Assembly: GCF_051401765.1 (NCBI RefSeq)
Contig: NW_027480422.1
Location: 18,556,001-18,620,000, forward strand
DNA: 64,000 nucleotides
DNA from: Calliopsis andreniformis
Lineage: Eukaryota; Arthropoda; Insecta; Hymenoptera; Andrenidae
Direction: 5' to 3'
The position numbers and the translations under genes are program-made. The notes under the pieces were generated by a model. That model ran no database searches. It was not told where the DNA came from and saw nothing but the letters and a program-made list of their open reading frames with translations. Positions 24,250-38,171 of the stretch are shown here, piece after piece. Position 1 is the first letter of the stretch. Every line of letters begins with the position of its first letter.

Positions 24250-26630
24250 CGATGGAAAAACTGTTGTATTTTTATTGTATTTTATGCGTCTGTCGTTGTT
24301 TTCTAAGGCCCTAACTATTCGACCTGGTGGAGCAACGCCCTAGACTGAAGCCTAGGCAGCACGGAACGTAGAAATGGCCATTGCTTTCTCACAGGTTGCA
24401 ATTATCCCTGTTATACAATGGTAATACTGTTGTATTTTTATTTTGTATTTTATGCTTCTGGCGATGACTTCTAAGGTCCTAGCTAGTCGATATCGTGGGG
24501 CAACGTCCAAGAGTGTGGCCTATGTTGCCCGGAACGTAGAAATGACCATTACTTTCACTCTGGTTGCAATTATTCCTGTTCTACGATGGACAAACTGTAG
24601 TATCTTTATTTTATTTTATGCTTCTGGCGTTGACTTCTAAGGCCCTAACTATTCGATCTGGTGGACCAGCGCCCTAGAGTGAAGCCTAGGCTGCCCGGAA
24701 CTTAGAAATGACCGTTACCTTCACACTGTTTGCAATTATTCATTTTTTACGATGGAAAAACTGTTTTATTTATATTGTATTTTATGCTTCTGGCGTTGAC
24801 TTGTAAGGCCCTAGCTATTCCATCTGGTGGAGCAATGCCTCAGGGTTAAGTCTAGGTTGCCCGAAACGTAGAAATGACCATTACTTTCACACTGGTTGAA
24901 ATTGTTCCTGTTATACGATGGAGAAACTGTTGTATTTTTATTGTATTTTATGCGTCTGGCGTTGTTTTCTAAGGCCCTAACTATTCGATGTGGTGGAGCA
25001 ACGCCCTAGAGTGAAGCCTAGGTTTCACGGAACGTAGAAATGGCCATTACCTTCACACAGGTTGCAATTATTCCTGTTATACGGTGGAAAAACTGTTGTA
25101 TTTTTATTTTATTTTAAGCTTCTGGCGTTGACTTCTAAGTCCCTAGCTTTTCGATCTGGTGGACCAACGCCCTAGAGCGAAGCCTAGGTTGCCCGTGACG
25201 TAGAAATGAACAGTACTTTCACACTGGTTGCAAATTATTCCTGTTATACGATAGAAAAGCTGTTGTGTTTATATTGTATTTTATGCGTCTCGCGTTGTTT
25301 TCTAAGGCCCTAGCTATTCCACCTGGTGGAGCAACGCCCTAGACTGAAGCCTAGGCAGTACGGAACGTAGAAACGGCCATTGCTTTCTCACAGGTTGCAA
25401 TTATTCCTGTTATACGATGGTAATACAGTTGTATTTTTATGTTGTATTTTTATTTTGTATTTTATGCTTCTGGCGATGACTTCTAAGGTCCTAGCTATTC
25501 GAACACGTGGGGCAACGTCCAAGTGTGAAGCCTATGTTGCCCGGAACGTAGAAATGACCATTACTTTCACTCTGGTTGCAATTATTCATGCTATACGAAG
25601 GAAAAACTGTTGTATTTTTATTATATTTTATGCTTCTGGCGTTGACTTCTAAGGTCCTAGCTATTCGAACACGTGGGGCAACGTCCAAGTGTGAAGCCTA
25701 TGTTGCCCGGAACGTAGAAATGACCATTACTTTCACTCTGGTTGCAATTATTCATGCTATACGATGGAAAAACTGTTGTATTTTTATTGTATTTTATGCG
25801 TCTCGCGTTGTTTTCTAAGGCCCTAGCTATTCCACCTGGTGGAGCAACGCCCTAGACTGAAGCCTAGGCAGTACGGAACGTAGAAACGGCCATTGCTTTC
25901 TCACAGGTTGCAATTATTCCTGTTATACGATGGAAAAACTGTTGTATTTTTATTGTATTTTATGCGTCTGTCGTTGTTTTCTAAGGCCCTAACTATTCGA
26001 CCTGGTGGAGCAACGCCCTAGACTGAAGCCTAGGCAGCACGGAACGTAGAAATGGCCATTGCTTTCTCACAGGTTGCAATTATCCCTGTTATACGATGGT
26101 AATACTGTTGTATTTTTATTTTGTATTTTATGCTTCTGGCGATGACTTCTAAGGTCCTAGCTAGTCGATATCGTGGGGCAACGACCAAGAGTGTGGCCTA
26201 TGTTGCCCGGAACGTAGAAATGACCATTACTTTCACTCTGGTTGCAATTATTCCTGTTCTACGATGGACAAACTGTAGTATTTTTATTTTATTTTATGCT
26301 TCTGGCGTTGACTTCTAAGGCCCTAACTATTCGATCTGGTGGACCAGCGCCCTAGAGTGAAGCCTAGGCTGCCCGGAACTTAGAAATGACCGTTACCTTC
26401 ACACTGTTTGCAATTATTCATTTTTTACGATGGAAAAACTGTTTTATTTATATTGTATTTTATGCTTCTGGCGCTGACTTCTAAGGCCCTAGCTATTCCA
26501 TCTGGTGGAGCAATGCCTCAGAGTTAAGTCTAGGTTGCCCGAAACGTAGAAGTGACCATTACTTTCACACTGGTTGAAATTGTTCCTGTTATACGATGGA
26601 GAAACTGTTGTATTTTTATTGTATTTTATG
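24250..26630 (+). repeat. Segmental duplication C, copy 1 (offset ~4,851 bp)
   Basis: Matches about 29,101-31,481 at an offset of 4,851-4,852 bp. It includes the expanded T-tract monomer at 25,425 and the paired AACACGTGGGGCAACG monomers. Homology ends where this copy reads GCGTCTCGCGTTG (26,631) and the other reads GCGTCTGGCGTTG. Confidence 0.84.
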
Positions 26631-28286
26631 CGTCTCGCGTTGTTTTCTAAGGCCCTAGCTATTCCACCTGGTGGAGCAACGCCCTAGACTGAAGCCTAGG
26701 CAGTACGGAACGTAGAAACGGCCATTGCTTTCTCACAGGTTGCAATTATTCCTGTTATACGATGGAAAAACTGTTGTATTTTTATTGTATTTTATGCGTC
26801 TGTCGTTGTTTTCTAAGGCCCTAACTATTCGACCTGGTGGAGCAACGCCCTAGACTGAAGCCTAGGCAGCACGGAACATAGAAATGGCCATTGCTTTCTC
26901 ACAGGTTGCAATTATCCCTGTTATACGATGGTAATACTGTTGTATTTTTATTTTGTATTTTATGCTTCTGGCGATGACTTCTAAGGTCCTAGCTAGTCGA
27001 TATCGTGGGGCAACGTCCAAGAGTGTGGCCTATGTTGCCCGGAACGTAGAAATGACCATTACTTTCACTCTGGTTGCAATTATTCCTGTTCTACGATGGA
27101 CAAACTGTAGTATTTTTATTTTATTTTATGCTTCTGGCGTTGACTTCTAAGGCCCTAACTATTCGATCTGGTGGACCAGCGCCCTAGAGTGAAGCCTAGG
27201 CTGCTCGGAACTTAGAAATGACCGTTACCTTCACACTGTTTGCAATTATTCATTTTTTACGATGGAAAAACTGTTTTATTTATATTGTATTTTATGCTTC
27301 TGGCGTTGACTTCTAAGGCCCTAGCTATTCCATCTGGTGGAGCAATGCCTCAGAGTTAAGTCTAGGTTGCCCGAAACGTAGAAGTGACCATTACTTTCAC
27401 ACTGGTTGAAATTGTTCCTGTTATACGATGGAGAAACTGTTGTATTTTTATTGTATTTTATGCGTCTCGCGTTGTTTTCTAAGGCCCTAGCTATTCCACC
27501 TGGTGGAGCAACGCCCTAGACTGAAGCCTAGGCAGTACGGAACGTAGAAACGGCCATTGCTTTCTCACAGGTTGCAATTATTCCTGTTATACGATGGAAA
27601 AACTGTTGTATTTTTATTGTATTTTATGCGTCTGTCGTTGTTTTCTAAGGCCCTAACTATTCGACCTGGTGGAGCAACGCCCTAGACTGAAGCCTAGGCA
27701 GCACGGAACATAGAAATGGCCATTGCTTTCTCACAGGTTGCAATTATCCCTGTTATACGATGGTAATACTGTTGTATTTTTATTTTGTATTTTATGCTTC
27801 TGGCGATGACTTCTAAGGTCCTAGCTAGTCGATATCGTGGGGCAACGTCCAAGAGTGTGGCCTATGTTGCCCGGAACGTAGAAATGACCATTACTTTCAC
27901 TCTGGTTGCAATTATTCCTGTTCTACGATGGACAAACTGTAGTATTTTTATTTTATTTTATGCTTCTGGCGTTGACTTCTAAGGCCCTAACTATTCGATC
28001 TGGTGGACCAGCGCCCTAGAGTGAAGCCTAGGCTGCCCGGAACTTAGAAATGACCGTTACCTTCACACTGTTTGCAATTATTCATTTTTTACGATGGAAA
28101 AACTGTTTTATTTATATTGTATTTTATGCTTCTGGCGTTGACTTCTAAGGCCCTAGCTATTCCATCTGGTGGAGCAATGCCTCAGAGTTAAGTCTAGGTT
28201 GCCCGAAACGTAGAAGTAACCATTACTTTCACACTGGTTGAAATTGTTCCTGTTATACGATGGAGAAACTGTTGTATTTTTATTGT
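25791..28286 (+). repeat. Three adjacent copies of an 832-bp five-monomer higher-order repeat
   Basis: Units lie at 25,791-26,622, 26,623-27,454 and 27,455-28,286, each exactly 832 bp. Within a unit the five monomers are clearly different, while across units equivalent monomers are nearly identical. Only a few substitutions were noticed, such as ACGACCAAG at about 26,181 in unit 1 and CTGCTCGG at 27,205 in unit 2. This is the hallmark of a higher-order repeat homogenised by recent unequal exchange. Units 2 and 3 share ACGGAACATAG where unit 1 has ACGGAACGTAG, giving the order of copying. The same five-monomer core appears singly near 20.4, 29.0, 30.6 and 59.6 kb. Confidence 0.93.
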
Positions 28287-31200
28287 ATTTTATGCGTCTG
28301 GCGTTGTTTTCTAAGGCCCTAACTATTCGATGTGGTGGAGCAACGCCCTAGAGTGAAGCCTAGGTTTCACGGAACGTAGAAATGGCCATTACCTTCACAC
28401 AGGTTGCAATTATTCCTGTTATACGGTGGAAAAACTGTTGTATTTTTATTTTATTTTAAGCTTCTGGCGTTGACTTCTAAGTCCCTAGCGTTTCGATCTG
28501 GTGGACCAACGCCCTAGAGCGAAGCCTAGGTTGCCCGTGACGTAGAAATGAACAGTACTTTCACACTGGTTGCAAATTATTCCTGTTATACGATAGAAAA
28601 GCTGTTGTGTTTATATTGTATTTTATGCGTCTCGCGTTGTTTTCTAAGGCCCTAGCTATTCCACCTGGTGGAGCAACGCCCTAGACTGAAGCCTAGGCAG
28701 TACGGAACGTAGAAACGGCCATTGCTTTCTCACAGGTTGCAATTATTCCTGTTATACGATGGTAATACAGTTGTATTTTTATGTTGTATTTTTATTATAT
28801 TTTATGCTTCTGGCGTTGACTTCTAAGCTCCTAGCTATTCGAACACGTGGGGCAACGTCCAAATGTGAAGCCTATGTTGCCCGGAACGTAGAAAAGACCA
28901 TTACTTTCACTCTGGTTGCAATTATTCATGCTATACGATGGAAAAACTGTTGTATTTTTATTGTATTTTATGCGTCTCGCGTTGTTTTCTAAGGCCCTAG
29001 CTATTCCACCTGGTGGAGCAACGCCCTAGACTGAAGCCTAGGCAGTACGGAACGTAGAAACGGCCATTGCTTTCTCACAGGTTGCAATTATTCCTGTTAT
29101 ACGATGGAAAAACTGTTGTATTTTTATTGTATTTTATGCGTCTGTCGTTGTTTTCTAAGGCCCTAACTATTCGACCTGGTGGAGCAACGCCCTAGACTGA
29201 AGCCTAGGCAGCACGGAACGTAGAAATGGCCATTGCTTTCTCACAGGTTGCAATTATCCCTGTTATACAATGGTAATACTGTTGTATTTTTATTTTGTAT
29301 TTTATGCTTCTGGCGATGACTTCTAAGGTCCTAGCTAGTCGATATCGTGGGGCAACGTCCAAGAGTGTGGCCTATGTTGCCCGGAACGTAGAAATGACCA
29401 TTACTTTCACTCTGGTTGCAATTATTCCTGTTCTACGATGGACAAACTGTAGTATTTTTATTTTATTTTATGCTTCTGGCGTTGACTTCTAAGGCCCTAA
29501 CTATTCGATCTGGTGGACCAGCGCCCTAGAGTGAAGCCTAGGCTGCCCGGAACTTAGAAATGACCGTTACCTTCACACTGTTTGCAATTATTCATTTTTT
29601 ACGATGGAAAAACTGTTTTATTTATATTGTATTTTATGCTTCTGGCGTTGACTTCTAAGGCCCTAGCTATTCCATCTGGTGGAGCAATGCCTCAGAGTAA
29701 GTCTAGGTTGCCCGAAACGTAGAAATGACCATTACTTTCACACTGGTTGAAATTGTTCCTGTTATACGATGGAGAAACTGTTGTATTTTTATTGTATTTT
29801 ATGCGTCTGGCGTTGTTTTCTAAGGCCCTAACTATTCGATGTGGTGGAGCAACGCCCTAGAGTGAAGCCTAGGTTTCACGGAACGTAGAAATGGCCATTA
29901 CCTTCACACAGGTTGCAATTATTCCTGTTATACGGTGGAAAAACTGTTGTATTTTTATTTTATTTTAAGCTTCTGGCGTTGACTTCTAAGTCCCTAGCTT
30001 TTCGATCTGGTGGACCAACGCTCTAGAGCGAAGCCTAGGTTGCCCGTGACGTAGAAATGAACAGTACTTTCACACTGGTTGCAAATTATTCCTGTTATAC
30101 GATAGAAAAGCTGTTGTGTTTATATTGTATTTTATGCGTCTCGCGTTGTTTTCTAAGGCCCTAGCTATTCCACCTGGTGGAGCAACGCCCTAGACTGAAG
30201 CCTAGGCAGTACGGAACGTAGAAACGGCCATTGCTTTCTCACAGGTTGCAATTATTCCTGTTATACGATGGTAATACAGTTGTATTTTTATGTTGTATTT
30301 TTATTTTGTATTTTATGCTTCTGGCGATGACTTCTAAGGTCCTAGCTATTCGAACACGTGGGGCAACGTCCAAGTGTGAAGCCTATGTTGCCCGGAACGT
30401 AGAAATGACCATTACTTTCACTCTGGTTGCAATTATTCATGCTATACGAAGGAAAAACTGTTGTATTTTTATTATATTTTATGCTTCTGGCGTTGACTTC
30501 TAAGGTCCTAGCTATTCGAACACGTGGGGCAACGTCCAAGTGTGAAGCCTATGTTGCCCGGAACGTAGAAATGACCATTACTTTCACTCTGGTTGCAATT
30601 ATTCATGCTATACGATGGAAAAACTGTTGTATTTTTATTGTATTTTATGCGTCTCGCGTTGTTTTCTAAGGCCCTAGCTATTCCACCTGGTGGAGCAACG
30701 CCCTAGACTGAAGCCTAGGCAGTACGGAACGTAGAAACGGCCATTGCTTTCTCACAGGTTGCAATTATTCCTGTTATACGATGGAAAAACTGTTGTATTT
30801 TTATTGTATTTTATGCGTCTGTCGTTGTTTTCTAAGGCCCTAACTATTCGACCTGGTGGAGCAACGCCCTAGACTGAAGCCTAGGCAGCACGGAACGTAG
30901 AAATGGCCATTGCTTTCTCACAGGTTGCAATTATCCCTGTTATACGATGGTAATACTGTTGTATTTTTATTTTGTATTTTATGCTTCTGGCGATGACTTC
31001 TAAGGTCCTAGCTAGTCGATATCGTGGGGCAACGTCCAAGAGTGTGGCCTATGTTGCCCGGAACGTAGAAATGACCATTACTTTCACTCTGGTTGCAATT
31101 ATTCCTGTTCTACGAAGGACAAACTGTAGTATTTTTATTTTATTTTATGCTTCTGGCGTTGACTTCTAAGGCCCTAACTATTCGATCTGGTGGGCCAGCG

Positions 31201-31887
31201 CCCTAGAGTGAAGCCTAGGCTGCCCGGAACTTAGAAATGACCGTTACCTTCACACTGTTTGCAATTATTCATTTTTTACGATGGAAAAACTGTTTTATTT
31301 ATATTGTATTTTATGCTTCTGGCGTTGACTTCTAAGGCCCTAGCTATTCCATCTGGTGGAGCAATGCCTCAGAGTTAAGTCTAGGTTGCCCGAAACGTAG
31401 AAATGACCATTACTTTCACACTGGTTGAAATTGTTCCTGTTATACGATGGAGAAACTGTTGTATATTTATTGTATTTTATGCGTCTGGCGTTGTTTTCTA
31501 AGGCCCTAACTATTCGATGTGGTGGAGCAACGCGCTAGAGTGAAGCCTAGGTTTCACGGAACGTAGAAATGGCCATTACCTTCACACAGGTTGCAATTAT
31601 TCCTGTTATACGGTGGAAAAACTGTTGTATTTTTATTTTATTTTAAGCTTCTGGCGTTGACTTCTAAGTCCCTAGCTTTTCGATCTGGTGGACCAACGCC
31701 CTAGAGCGAAGCCTAGGTTGCCAGTGACGTAGAAATGAACAGTACTTTCACACTGGTTGCAAATTATTCCTGTTATACGATAGAAAAGCTGTTGTGTTTA
31801 TATTGTATTTTATGCTTCTGGCGTTGACTTCTAAGGCCCTAGCTATTCGATCTGGTGCAGCAACGCCCTAGAGTGAAGCCTAGGTTG
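27034..31887 (+). repeat. Segmental duplication D, copy 1 (4.85 kb; partner at 59,147)
   Basis: This stretch recurs at 59,147-64,000 at a constant offset of 32,113 bp with no net indel. Private markers match in order: ACATAG at 27,708, GAAGTAACC near 28,213, CCCTAGCGTTTCG near 28,486, GAAAAGACC near 28,890, TATACAATGG near 29,266, CAGAGTAAGTC near 29,694, CGCTCTAGAGC near 30,019, CTACGAAGG near 31,111 and CAACGCGCTAG near 31,528. In the parts compared I noticed one substitution (T at 27,205, C at 59,318). Confidence 0.94.
29101..31481 (+). repeat. Segmental duplication C, copy 2
   Basis: Partner of 24,250-26,630. It also lies inside duplication D, so this material was copied at least twice. 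Confidence 0.84.
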
Positions 31888-31900
31888 ACCGGAACGTAGA
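30972..31900 (+). repeat. 0.93-kb higher-order module, copy 2 of 4
   Basis: Same module as 23,112-24,030 at an offset of 7,860 bp. It carries the private change CTACGAAGGACAAACTG, shared only with the copy at 63,085, as expected if that copy came from this one. Confidence 0.84.
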
Positions 31901-32193
31901 AATGACCATCACTTTGACACTGGTTGCAATTATTCGTTTTGTACGATGGAAAAACTGTTGTATTTATTTTGTGTTTTATGCTTCTGGCGTTGACTTCTTC
32001 AGCCCAAACTATTGGATCTGTTGCACCAGTGCCCTAGAGTGAAGCCTAGGTTGCCCGGAACGTAGAAATGGCCATTACTTTCACACTGGGTGCAATTATT
32101 CCTTTTATACGATGGAAAAACTGTTGTACTTTTATTGCATTTTATGCGTCTGGCGTTGTTTTCTAAGGCCCTAACTATTCGATCTCGTGGAGG

Positions 32194-35100
32194 AACGCCC
32201 TAGTGTGAAGCCTAGGTTGCGCGGAACGTAGAAATGGCCATTACCTTCACACAGGTTGTAATTATTCCTGTTATACGATGAAAAAAATGTTGTATTTTTA
32301 TTGTATTTTATGCGTCTGGCGTTGTTTTCTAAGGCCCTAACTATTCGACCTGGTGGTGAAACGCCCTAGACTGAAGCCTAGGCTGCACGGAACGTAGAAA
32401 TGGCCATTGCTTTCACACAGGTTGCAATTATCCCTGTTATACGATGGTAAAACTGTTGTATTTTTATTTTGTATTTTATGCTTCTGGCGTTGACTTCTAA
32501 AGTCCCAGCTATTCGATATCGTGGGGAAATGTCCAAGAGTGAAGCCTATGTTGCCCGGAACGTAGAAATGACGATTACTTTCACTCTGGTTGCAATTATT
32601 CCTGTTATACGATGGAAAAACTGTAGTATTTTTATTTTATTTTATGCTTCTGGCGTTGACTTCTAAGGCCTCAGCTATTCGATCTGGCGGAGCAACGCCC
32701 TAGAGTGAGCCTAGGTTGCCCGGAACTTAGAAATGACCGTTACTTTCACACGGTTTGCAATTACTCATTTTATACGATGGAAAAACTGTTTTATTTATAT
32801 TGTATTTTATGCTTCTGGCGTTGACTTCTAAGGTCCTAGCTATTCGATATCGTGGGGCAACGTCCAAGAGTGAGGCCTATGTTTCCCGGAACGTAGAAAT
32901 GACCATTACTTTCACTCTGGTTGCAATTATTCCTGTTATACGATGGACAACCTGTTGTATTTTTATTATATTTTATGCTTCTGGCGTTGACTTCTAAGGT
33001 CCTAGCGATTCGATCACGTAGGGCAACATCCAAGTGTGAAGCCTATGTTGCCCGGAACGTAGAAATGGCCATTACTTTCACACTGGGTGCAATTATTCCT
33101 TTTATACGATGGAAAAACTGTTGTATTTTTATAATATTTTATGATTCTGGCGTTGACTTCTAAGGTCCTAGCTATTCGATCACGTGGTGCAACGTCCAAG
33201 TGTGTAGCCTATGTTGCCCGGAACGTAGAAATGTCCATTACTTTCACTCTGGTTACAATTATTCATTTTATACGATGGAAAAACTTTTTCATTTATAAGG
33301 TATTTTATGCTTCTGACGTTGACTTCTAAGGCCGTAACTATTCGATCGGGTAGAGCAACGCCCTAGAGTGAAGCCTAGGTTGACCGAAACGTAGAAATGA
33401 CCATTACCTTCAAACTGATTGCAATTATTCGTTTTATACGATGGACAAGCTTTTGTATTTATATTGTATTTTATGCTCCTGGTGTTGACTTCTTAGGCCC
33501 TATCTATTCGATCTGCAAGAGCAACGAATCAGAGTTATATCTAGGATTCCCAGAACGTAGAAATGGCCGTCACTTTCACACTGGTTGCAATTATCCGTTT
33601 TATGCGATGGAAAAGCTGTTGTATTTATATTGTGTTTTATGCTTCTGGCGTTTACTTCTTAGGCCCTAACTATTCGATCTGGTGGATCAACGCCCTAGTG
33701 TGAAGCCTCGGTTGCCCGGAACGTAAAAATTACCATAACTTTCACACTGGTTGCAATTATCTGTTTCACACGATGGAAAAGCTGTTGTACTTATATCGTA
33801 TTTTATGCTTCTGGCGTTGTGATCTAAGGCCGTAACTATTCGATGTGGTGGAGCAACGCACTAGTGTGAGGCCTAGGTTGCCCCGAACGTAGAAATGACC
33901 ATTACTTTCACACTGGTTGCAATTATTCTTGTTATACGATGGAAAAGCTCTTGTACTTATATTGTATTTTATGCTTCTGGCGTTGACTTCTAAGGCCGTA
34001 GCTATTCGATGTGGGGGAGCAACGCCCTAGAGTGAAGCCTAGGTTGACCGGAACGTAGAAATGGCCATCACTTTCACACTGGTTGCTATTATTCATGCTA
34101 TAGGAAGGAAAAACTGTTGAATTTTTATTATATTTTATGCTTCTGGCGTTGACTTCTAAGGTCCTAGCTACTCGAACACGCGGGGCAACGTCCAGGTGTG
34201 AAGCCTATGTTGCCCGGAACGTAGAAAAGACCATTACTTTCACTCTGGTTGCAATTATTCATGCTACACGATGGAAAAACTGTTGTATTTTTATTGTATT
34301 TTATGCGTCTCGCGTTGTTTTCTAAGGCCCTAGCTATTCCACCTGGTGCAGCAACGCCCTAGACTGAAGCCTAGCAGTACGGAACGTAGAAACGGCCATT
34401 GCTTTCTCACAGGTTGCAATTATTCCTGTTATACGATGGAAAAACTGTTGTATTTTTATTGTATTTTATGCGTCTGACGTTGTTTTCTAAGGCCCTAACT
34501 ATTCGACCTGGTGGAGCAACGCCCTAGACTGAAGCCTAGGCAGCACGGAACGTAGAAATGGCCATTGCTTTCTCACAGGTTGCAATTATCCCTGTTATAC
34601 GATGGTAATACTGTTGTATTTTTATTTTGTATTTTATGCTTCTGGCGATGACTTCTAAGGTCCTAGCTATTCGATATCGTGGGGCAACGTCCAAGTGTGA
34701 AGCCTATGTTGCCCGGAACGTAGAAATGACCATTACTTTCACTCTGGTTGCAATTATTCATGCTATACGATGGAAAAACTGTTGTCTTTTTATTGTATTT
34801 TATGCGCCTCGCGTTGTTTTCTAAGGCCCTAGCTATTCCACCTGGTGGAGCAACGCCCTAGACTGAAGCCTAGGCAGTACGGAACGTAGAAACGGCCATT
34901 GCTTTCTCACAGGTTGCAATTATTCCTGTTATACGATGGAAAAACTGTCGTATTTTTATTGTATTTTATGCGTCTGGCGTTGTTTTCTAAGGCCCTAACT
35001 ATTCGACCTGGTGGAGCAACGCCCTAGACTGAAGCCTAGGCAGCACGGAACGTAGAAATGGCAATTGCTTTCTCACAGGTTGCAATTATCCCTGTTATAC

Positions 35101-35206
35101 GATGGTAATACTGTTGTATTTTTATTTTGTATTTTATGCTTCTGGCGATGACTTCTAAGGTCCTAGCTAGTCGATATCGTGGGGCAACGTCCAAGAGTGT
35201 GGCCTA
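32194..35206 (+). repeat. Segmental duplication B, copy 2
   Basis: Partner of 15,494-18,506 (offset 16,700 bp). Private differences include CGATGAAAAAAATG near 32,277 and AGGAACGCCC near 32,191. Confidence 0.88.
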
Positions 35207-36050
35207 TGTTGCCCGGAACGTAGTAATGACCATTACTTTCACTCTGGTTGCAATTATTCCTGTTCTACGATGGACAAACTGTAGTATTTTTATTTTATTT
35301 TATGCTTCTGGCGTTGACTTCTAAGGCCCTAACTATTCGATCTGGTGGACCAGCGCCCTAGAGTGAAGCCTAGGCTGCCCGGAACTTAGAAATGACCGTT
35401 ACCTCCACACTGTTTGCAATTATTCATTTTTTACGGTGGAAAAACTGTTTTATTTATATTGTATTTTATGCTTCTGGCGTTGACTTCTAAGGCCCTAGCT
35501 ATTCCATCTGAAGGAGCAATGCCTCAGAGTTAAGTCTAGGTTGCCCGAAACGTAGAAATGACCATTACTTTCACACTGGTTGAAATTGTTCCTGTTATAC
35601 GATGGAGAAACTGTTGTATATTTATTGTATTTTATGCGTCTGGCGTTGTTTTCTAAGGCCCTAACTATTCGATGTGGTGGAGCAACGCCCTAGAGTGAAG
35701 CCTAGGTTTCACGGAACGTAGAAATGGCCATTACCTTCACACAGGTTGCAATTATTCCTGTTATACGGTGGAAAAACTGTTGTATTTTTATTTTATTTTA
35801 AGCTTCTGGCGTTGACTTCTAAGTCCCTAGCTTTTCGATCTGGTGGACCAACGCCCTAGAGCGAAGCCTAGGTTGCCAGTGACGTAGAAATGAACAGTAC
35901 TTTCACACTGGTTGCAAATTATTCCTGTTATACGATAGAAAAGCTGTTGTGTTTATATTGTATTTTATGCTTCTGGCGTTGACTTCTAAGGCCCTAGCTA
36001 TTCGATCTGGTGCAGCAACGCCCTAGAGTGAAGCCTAGGTTGACCGGAAC
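35127..36050 (+). repeat. 0.93-kb higher-order module, copy 3 of 4
   Basis: Offset of 4,155 bp (25 monomers) from copy 2. It ends the homogenised domain: to the right the array changes to the more diverged ATTCGTTTTATACG subfamily. Confidence 0.83.
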
Positions 36051-38171
36051 GTAGAAATGACCATTACTTTCACACTGGTTGCAATTAATCCTGCTATACG
36101 GTGGAAAACCTGTTGTATTTATATTGTATTTTATGCTTCTGGCGTTGACTTCTAAGGCCGTAGCTATTCGATGTGGGGGAGCAACGCCCTAGAGTGAAGC
36201 CTAGGTTGCCCGAAACGTAGAAATGACCATTACCTTCAAACTGATTGCAATTATTCGTTTTATACAATGGAAAACCTGTTGTATTTATATTGTATTTTAT
36301 GCTCCTGGTGTTGACTTCTTAGGCCCTATCTATTCGACCTGCTGGAGCAACGAATCAGAGTTATATCTAGGATGCCCAGAACGTAGAAATGGCCGTCACT
36401 TTCACACTGGTTCCAATTATTCGTTTTATACGATGGAAAACCTGTTGTATTTATATTGTATTTTATGCTTCTGGCGTTGACTTCTAAGGCCGTAGCTATT
36501 CGATGTGGGGGAGCAACGCCGTAGAGTGAAGCCTAGGTTGACCGGAACGTAGAAATGACCATCACTTTCACACTGGTTGCAATTGTTCCTGTTATACGTT
36601 GGAAAAACTGTTGTATTTTTATTGTATTTTATGCTCCTGGCGTTGACTTCTAAGTTACTGGCTAATCGGTCTGGTGGAGCAGCGCCCTAGAGTGAAGCCT
36701 AGGCTGACCGGAGCGTAGAAATGACCATTACCTTCACACTGTTTGCAATTATTCCTGTTTTCCGATGGAAAAACTGTTGTACTTTTATTGTTCTTTATGC
36801 TTGTGGCCTTGACTTGTAAGGCCCCATCCATTCGATCTGGTGGAGCAATGCCTCAGAGTTAAGTCTAGGATGCCCGGAACGCAGAAATGGGCATTACTTT
36901 CACACTGGTTGCAATTATTCGTTTTGTACGATGGAAAAACTGATGTATTTATATTGTATTTTATGCTTCTGGCGTTGACTTCTTAGGCCCTATCTATTCG
37001 ATCTGGTGGAACAACTCCCTAGATTGAAGCCTAGGTTGCCCGGAACGTAGAAATGACCATTACTTTCATACTGGTTGCAATTATTCGATTTATACGATGG
37101 AAAAACTGTTGTATTTATATTGTATTTTATGCGTCTGGAGTTGTTTTCTAAGGCCCTAACTATTCGACCTGGTGGAGCAACGCCCTAGGGTGAAGCCTAG
37201 GTTGCCCGGAACGCAGTAATGACCATATCGTACACACTGGTTGCAATTATTCCTGTTATACGATGGAAAAACTGTTGTATCTATTTTGTATTTTATGCTT
37301 CTGGCGTTGACTTCTTCGGCCCTAACTATTGGATCTGGTGGAGCAACGCCTAGAGTGAAGCCTGGGTTGTACGGAACGTAGAAGTGACCATAACTTTCAT
37401 ACTGATTGCAATTAATCGTTTTATTTGATGGAAAAACTGTTGTACTTATATTGTATTTTATGCCTCTGGCGTTGACTCCTAAGGCCGTAGCTATTCGAAA
37501 TGGTGGAGCAACGCCCTAGCGTGAACCCTATGTTGCCCGGAACGTAGAAATAACCATATCTTTCACACTGGTTGCAATTATTCGCGCTATACGGTGGAAA
37601 AACTGTTGTATTTATGTTATATTTTGTGCATCGGGCGTTGATTTCTAAGGCCGTAGCTATTCGATGTGGTAGAGCAACGCCCTAGAGTGAAGCCTAGGTT
37701 GCCCGGAGCGTAGAAATGATCATTACTTCCACACTGTTTGCAATTATTTATTTTATACAATGAAAAAACTGTTGTATTTATATTGTATTTTACAGTTATG
37801 GCATTGACTTCTAAGTCCGTAGCTATTCGATGTGGTGGAGCAATGCCCTAGAGTGAAGCCTATGTTGTCCGGAACGTAGAAATGACCATATCTTTCACAC
37901 TGGTTGCGATTATTCATGTTATACGGTGGAAAAACTGGTGTATTTATATTGTATTCTATGCTTCTGGAGTAGGCTTCGTAGGCCCTAACTATTCGATCTG
38001 GGGGAACAACGCCCTAGAGTGAAGCCTAGGTTGCCCGGAACGTAGAAATGACCATCACTTTGAAACTGGTTGCAATTATCCCTGTTATACGATGGAAAAA
38101 CTATTGTACCTATTTTGTATTTAATGCTTCTGGCGTTGACTTCTAAGGCCGTAGCTATTCGATGTGGTGGA

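Noticed and set aside
26121..26318. A 65-codon open frame (ending FYASGVDF) repeated about a dozen times, as a possible small-protein family
   Set aside because: It is one chance frame through 1.2 satellite monomers, recopied with its higher-order unit. It has no promoter or start context of its own, stops differ among monomers, and the reverse strand is open at the same places. The 166-bp period does not keep a reading frame.
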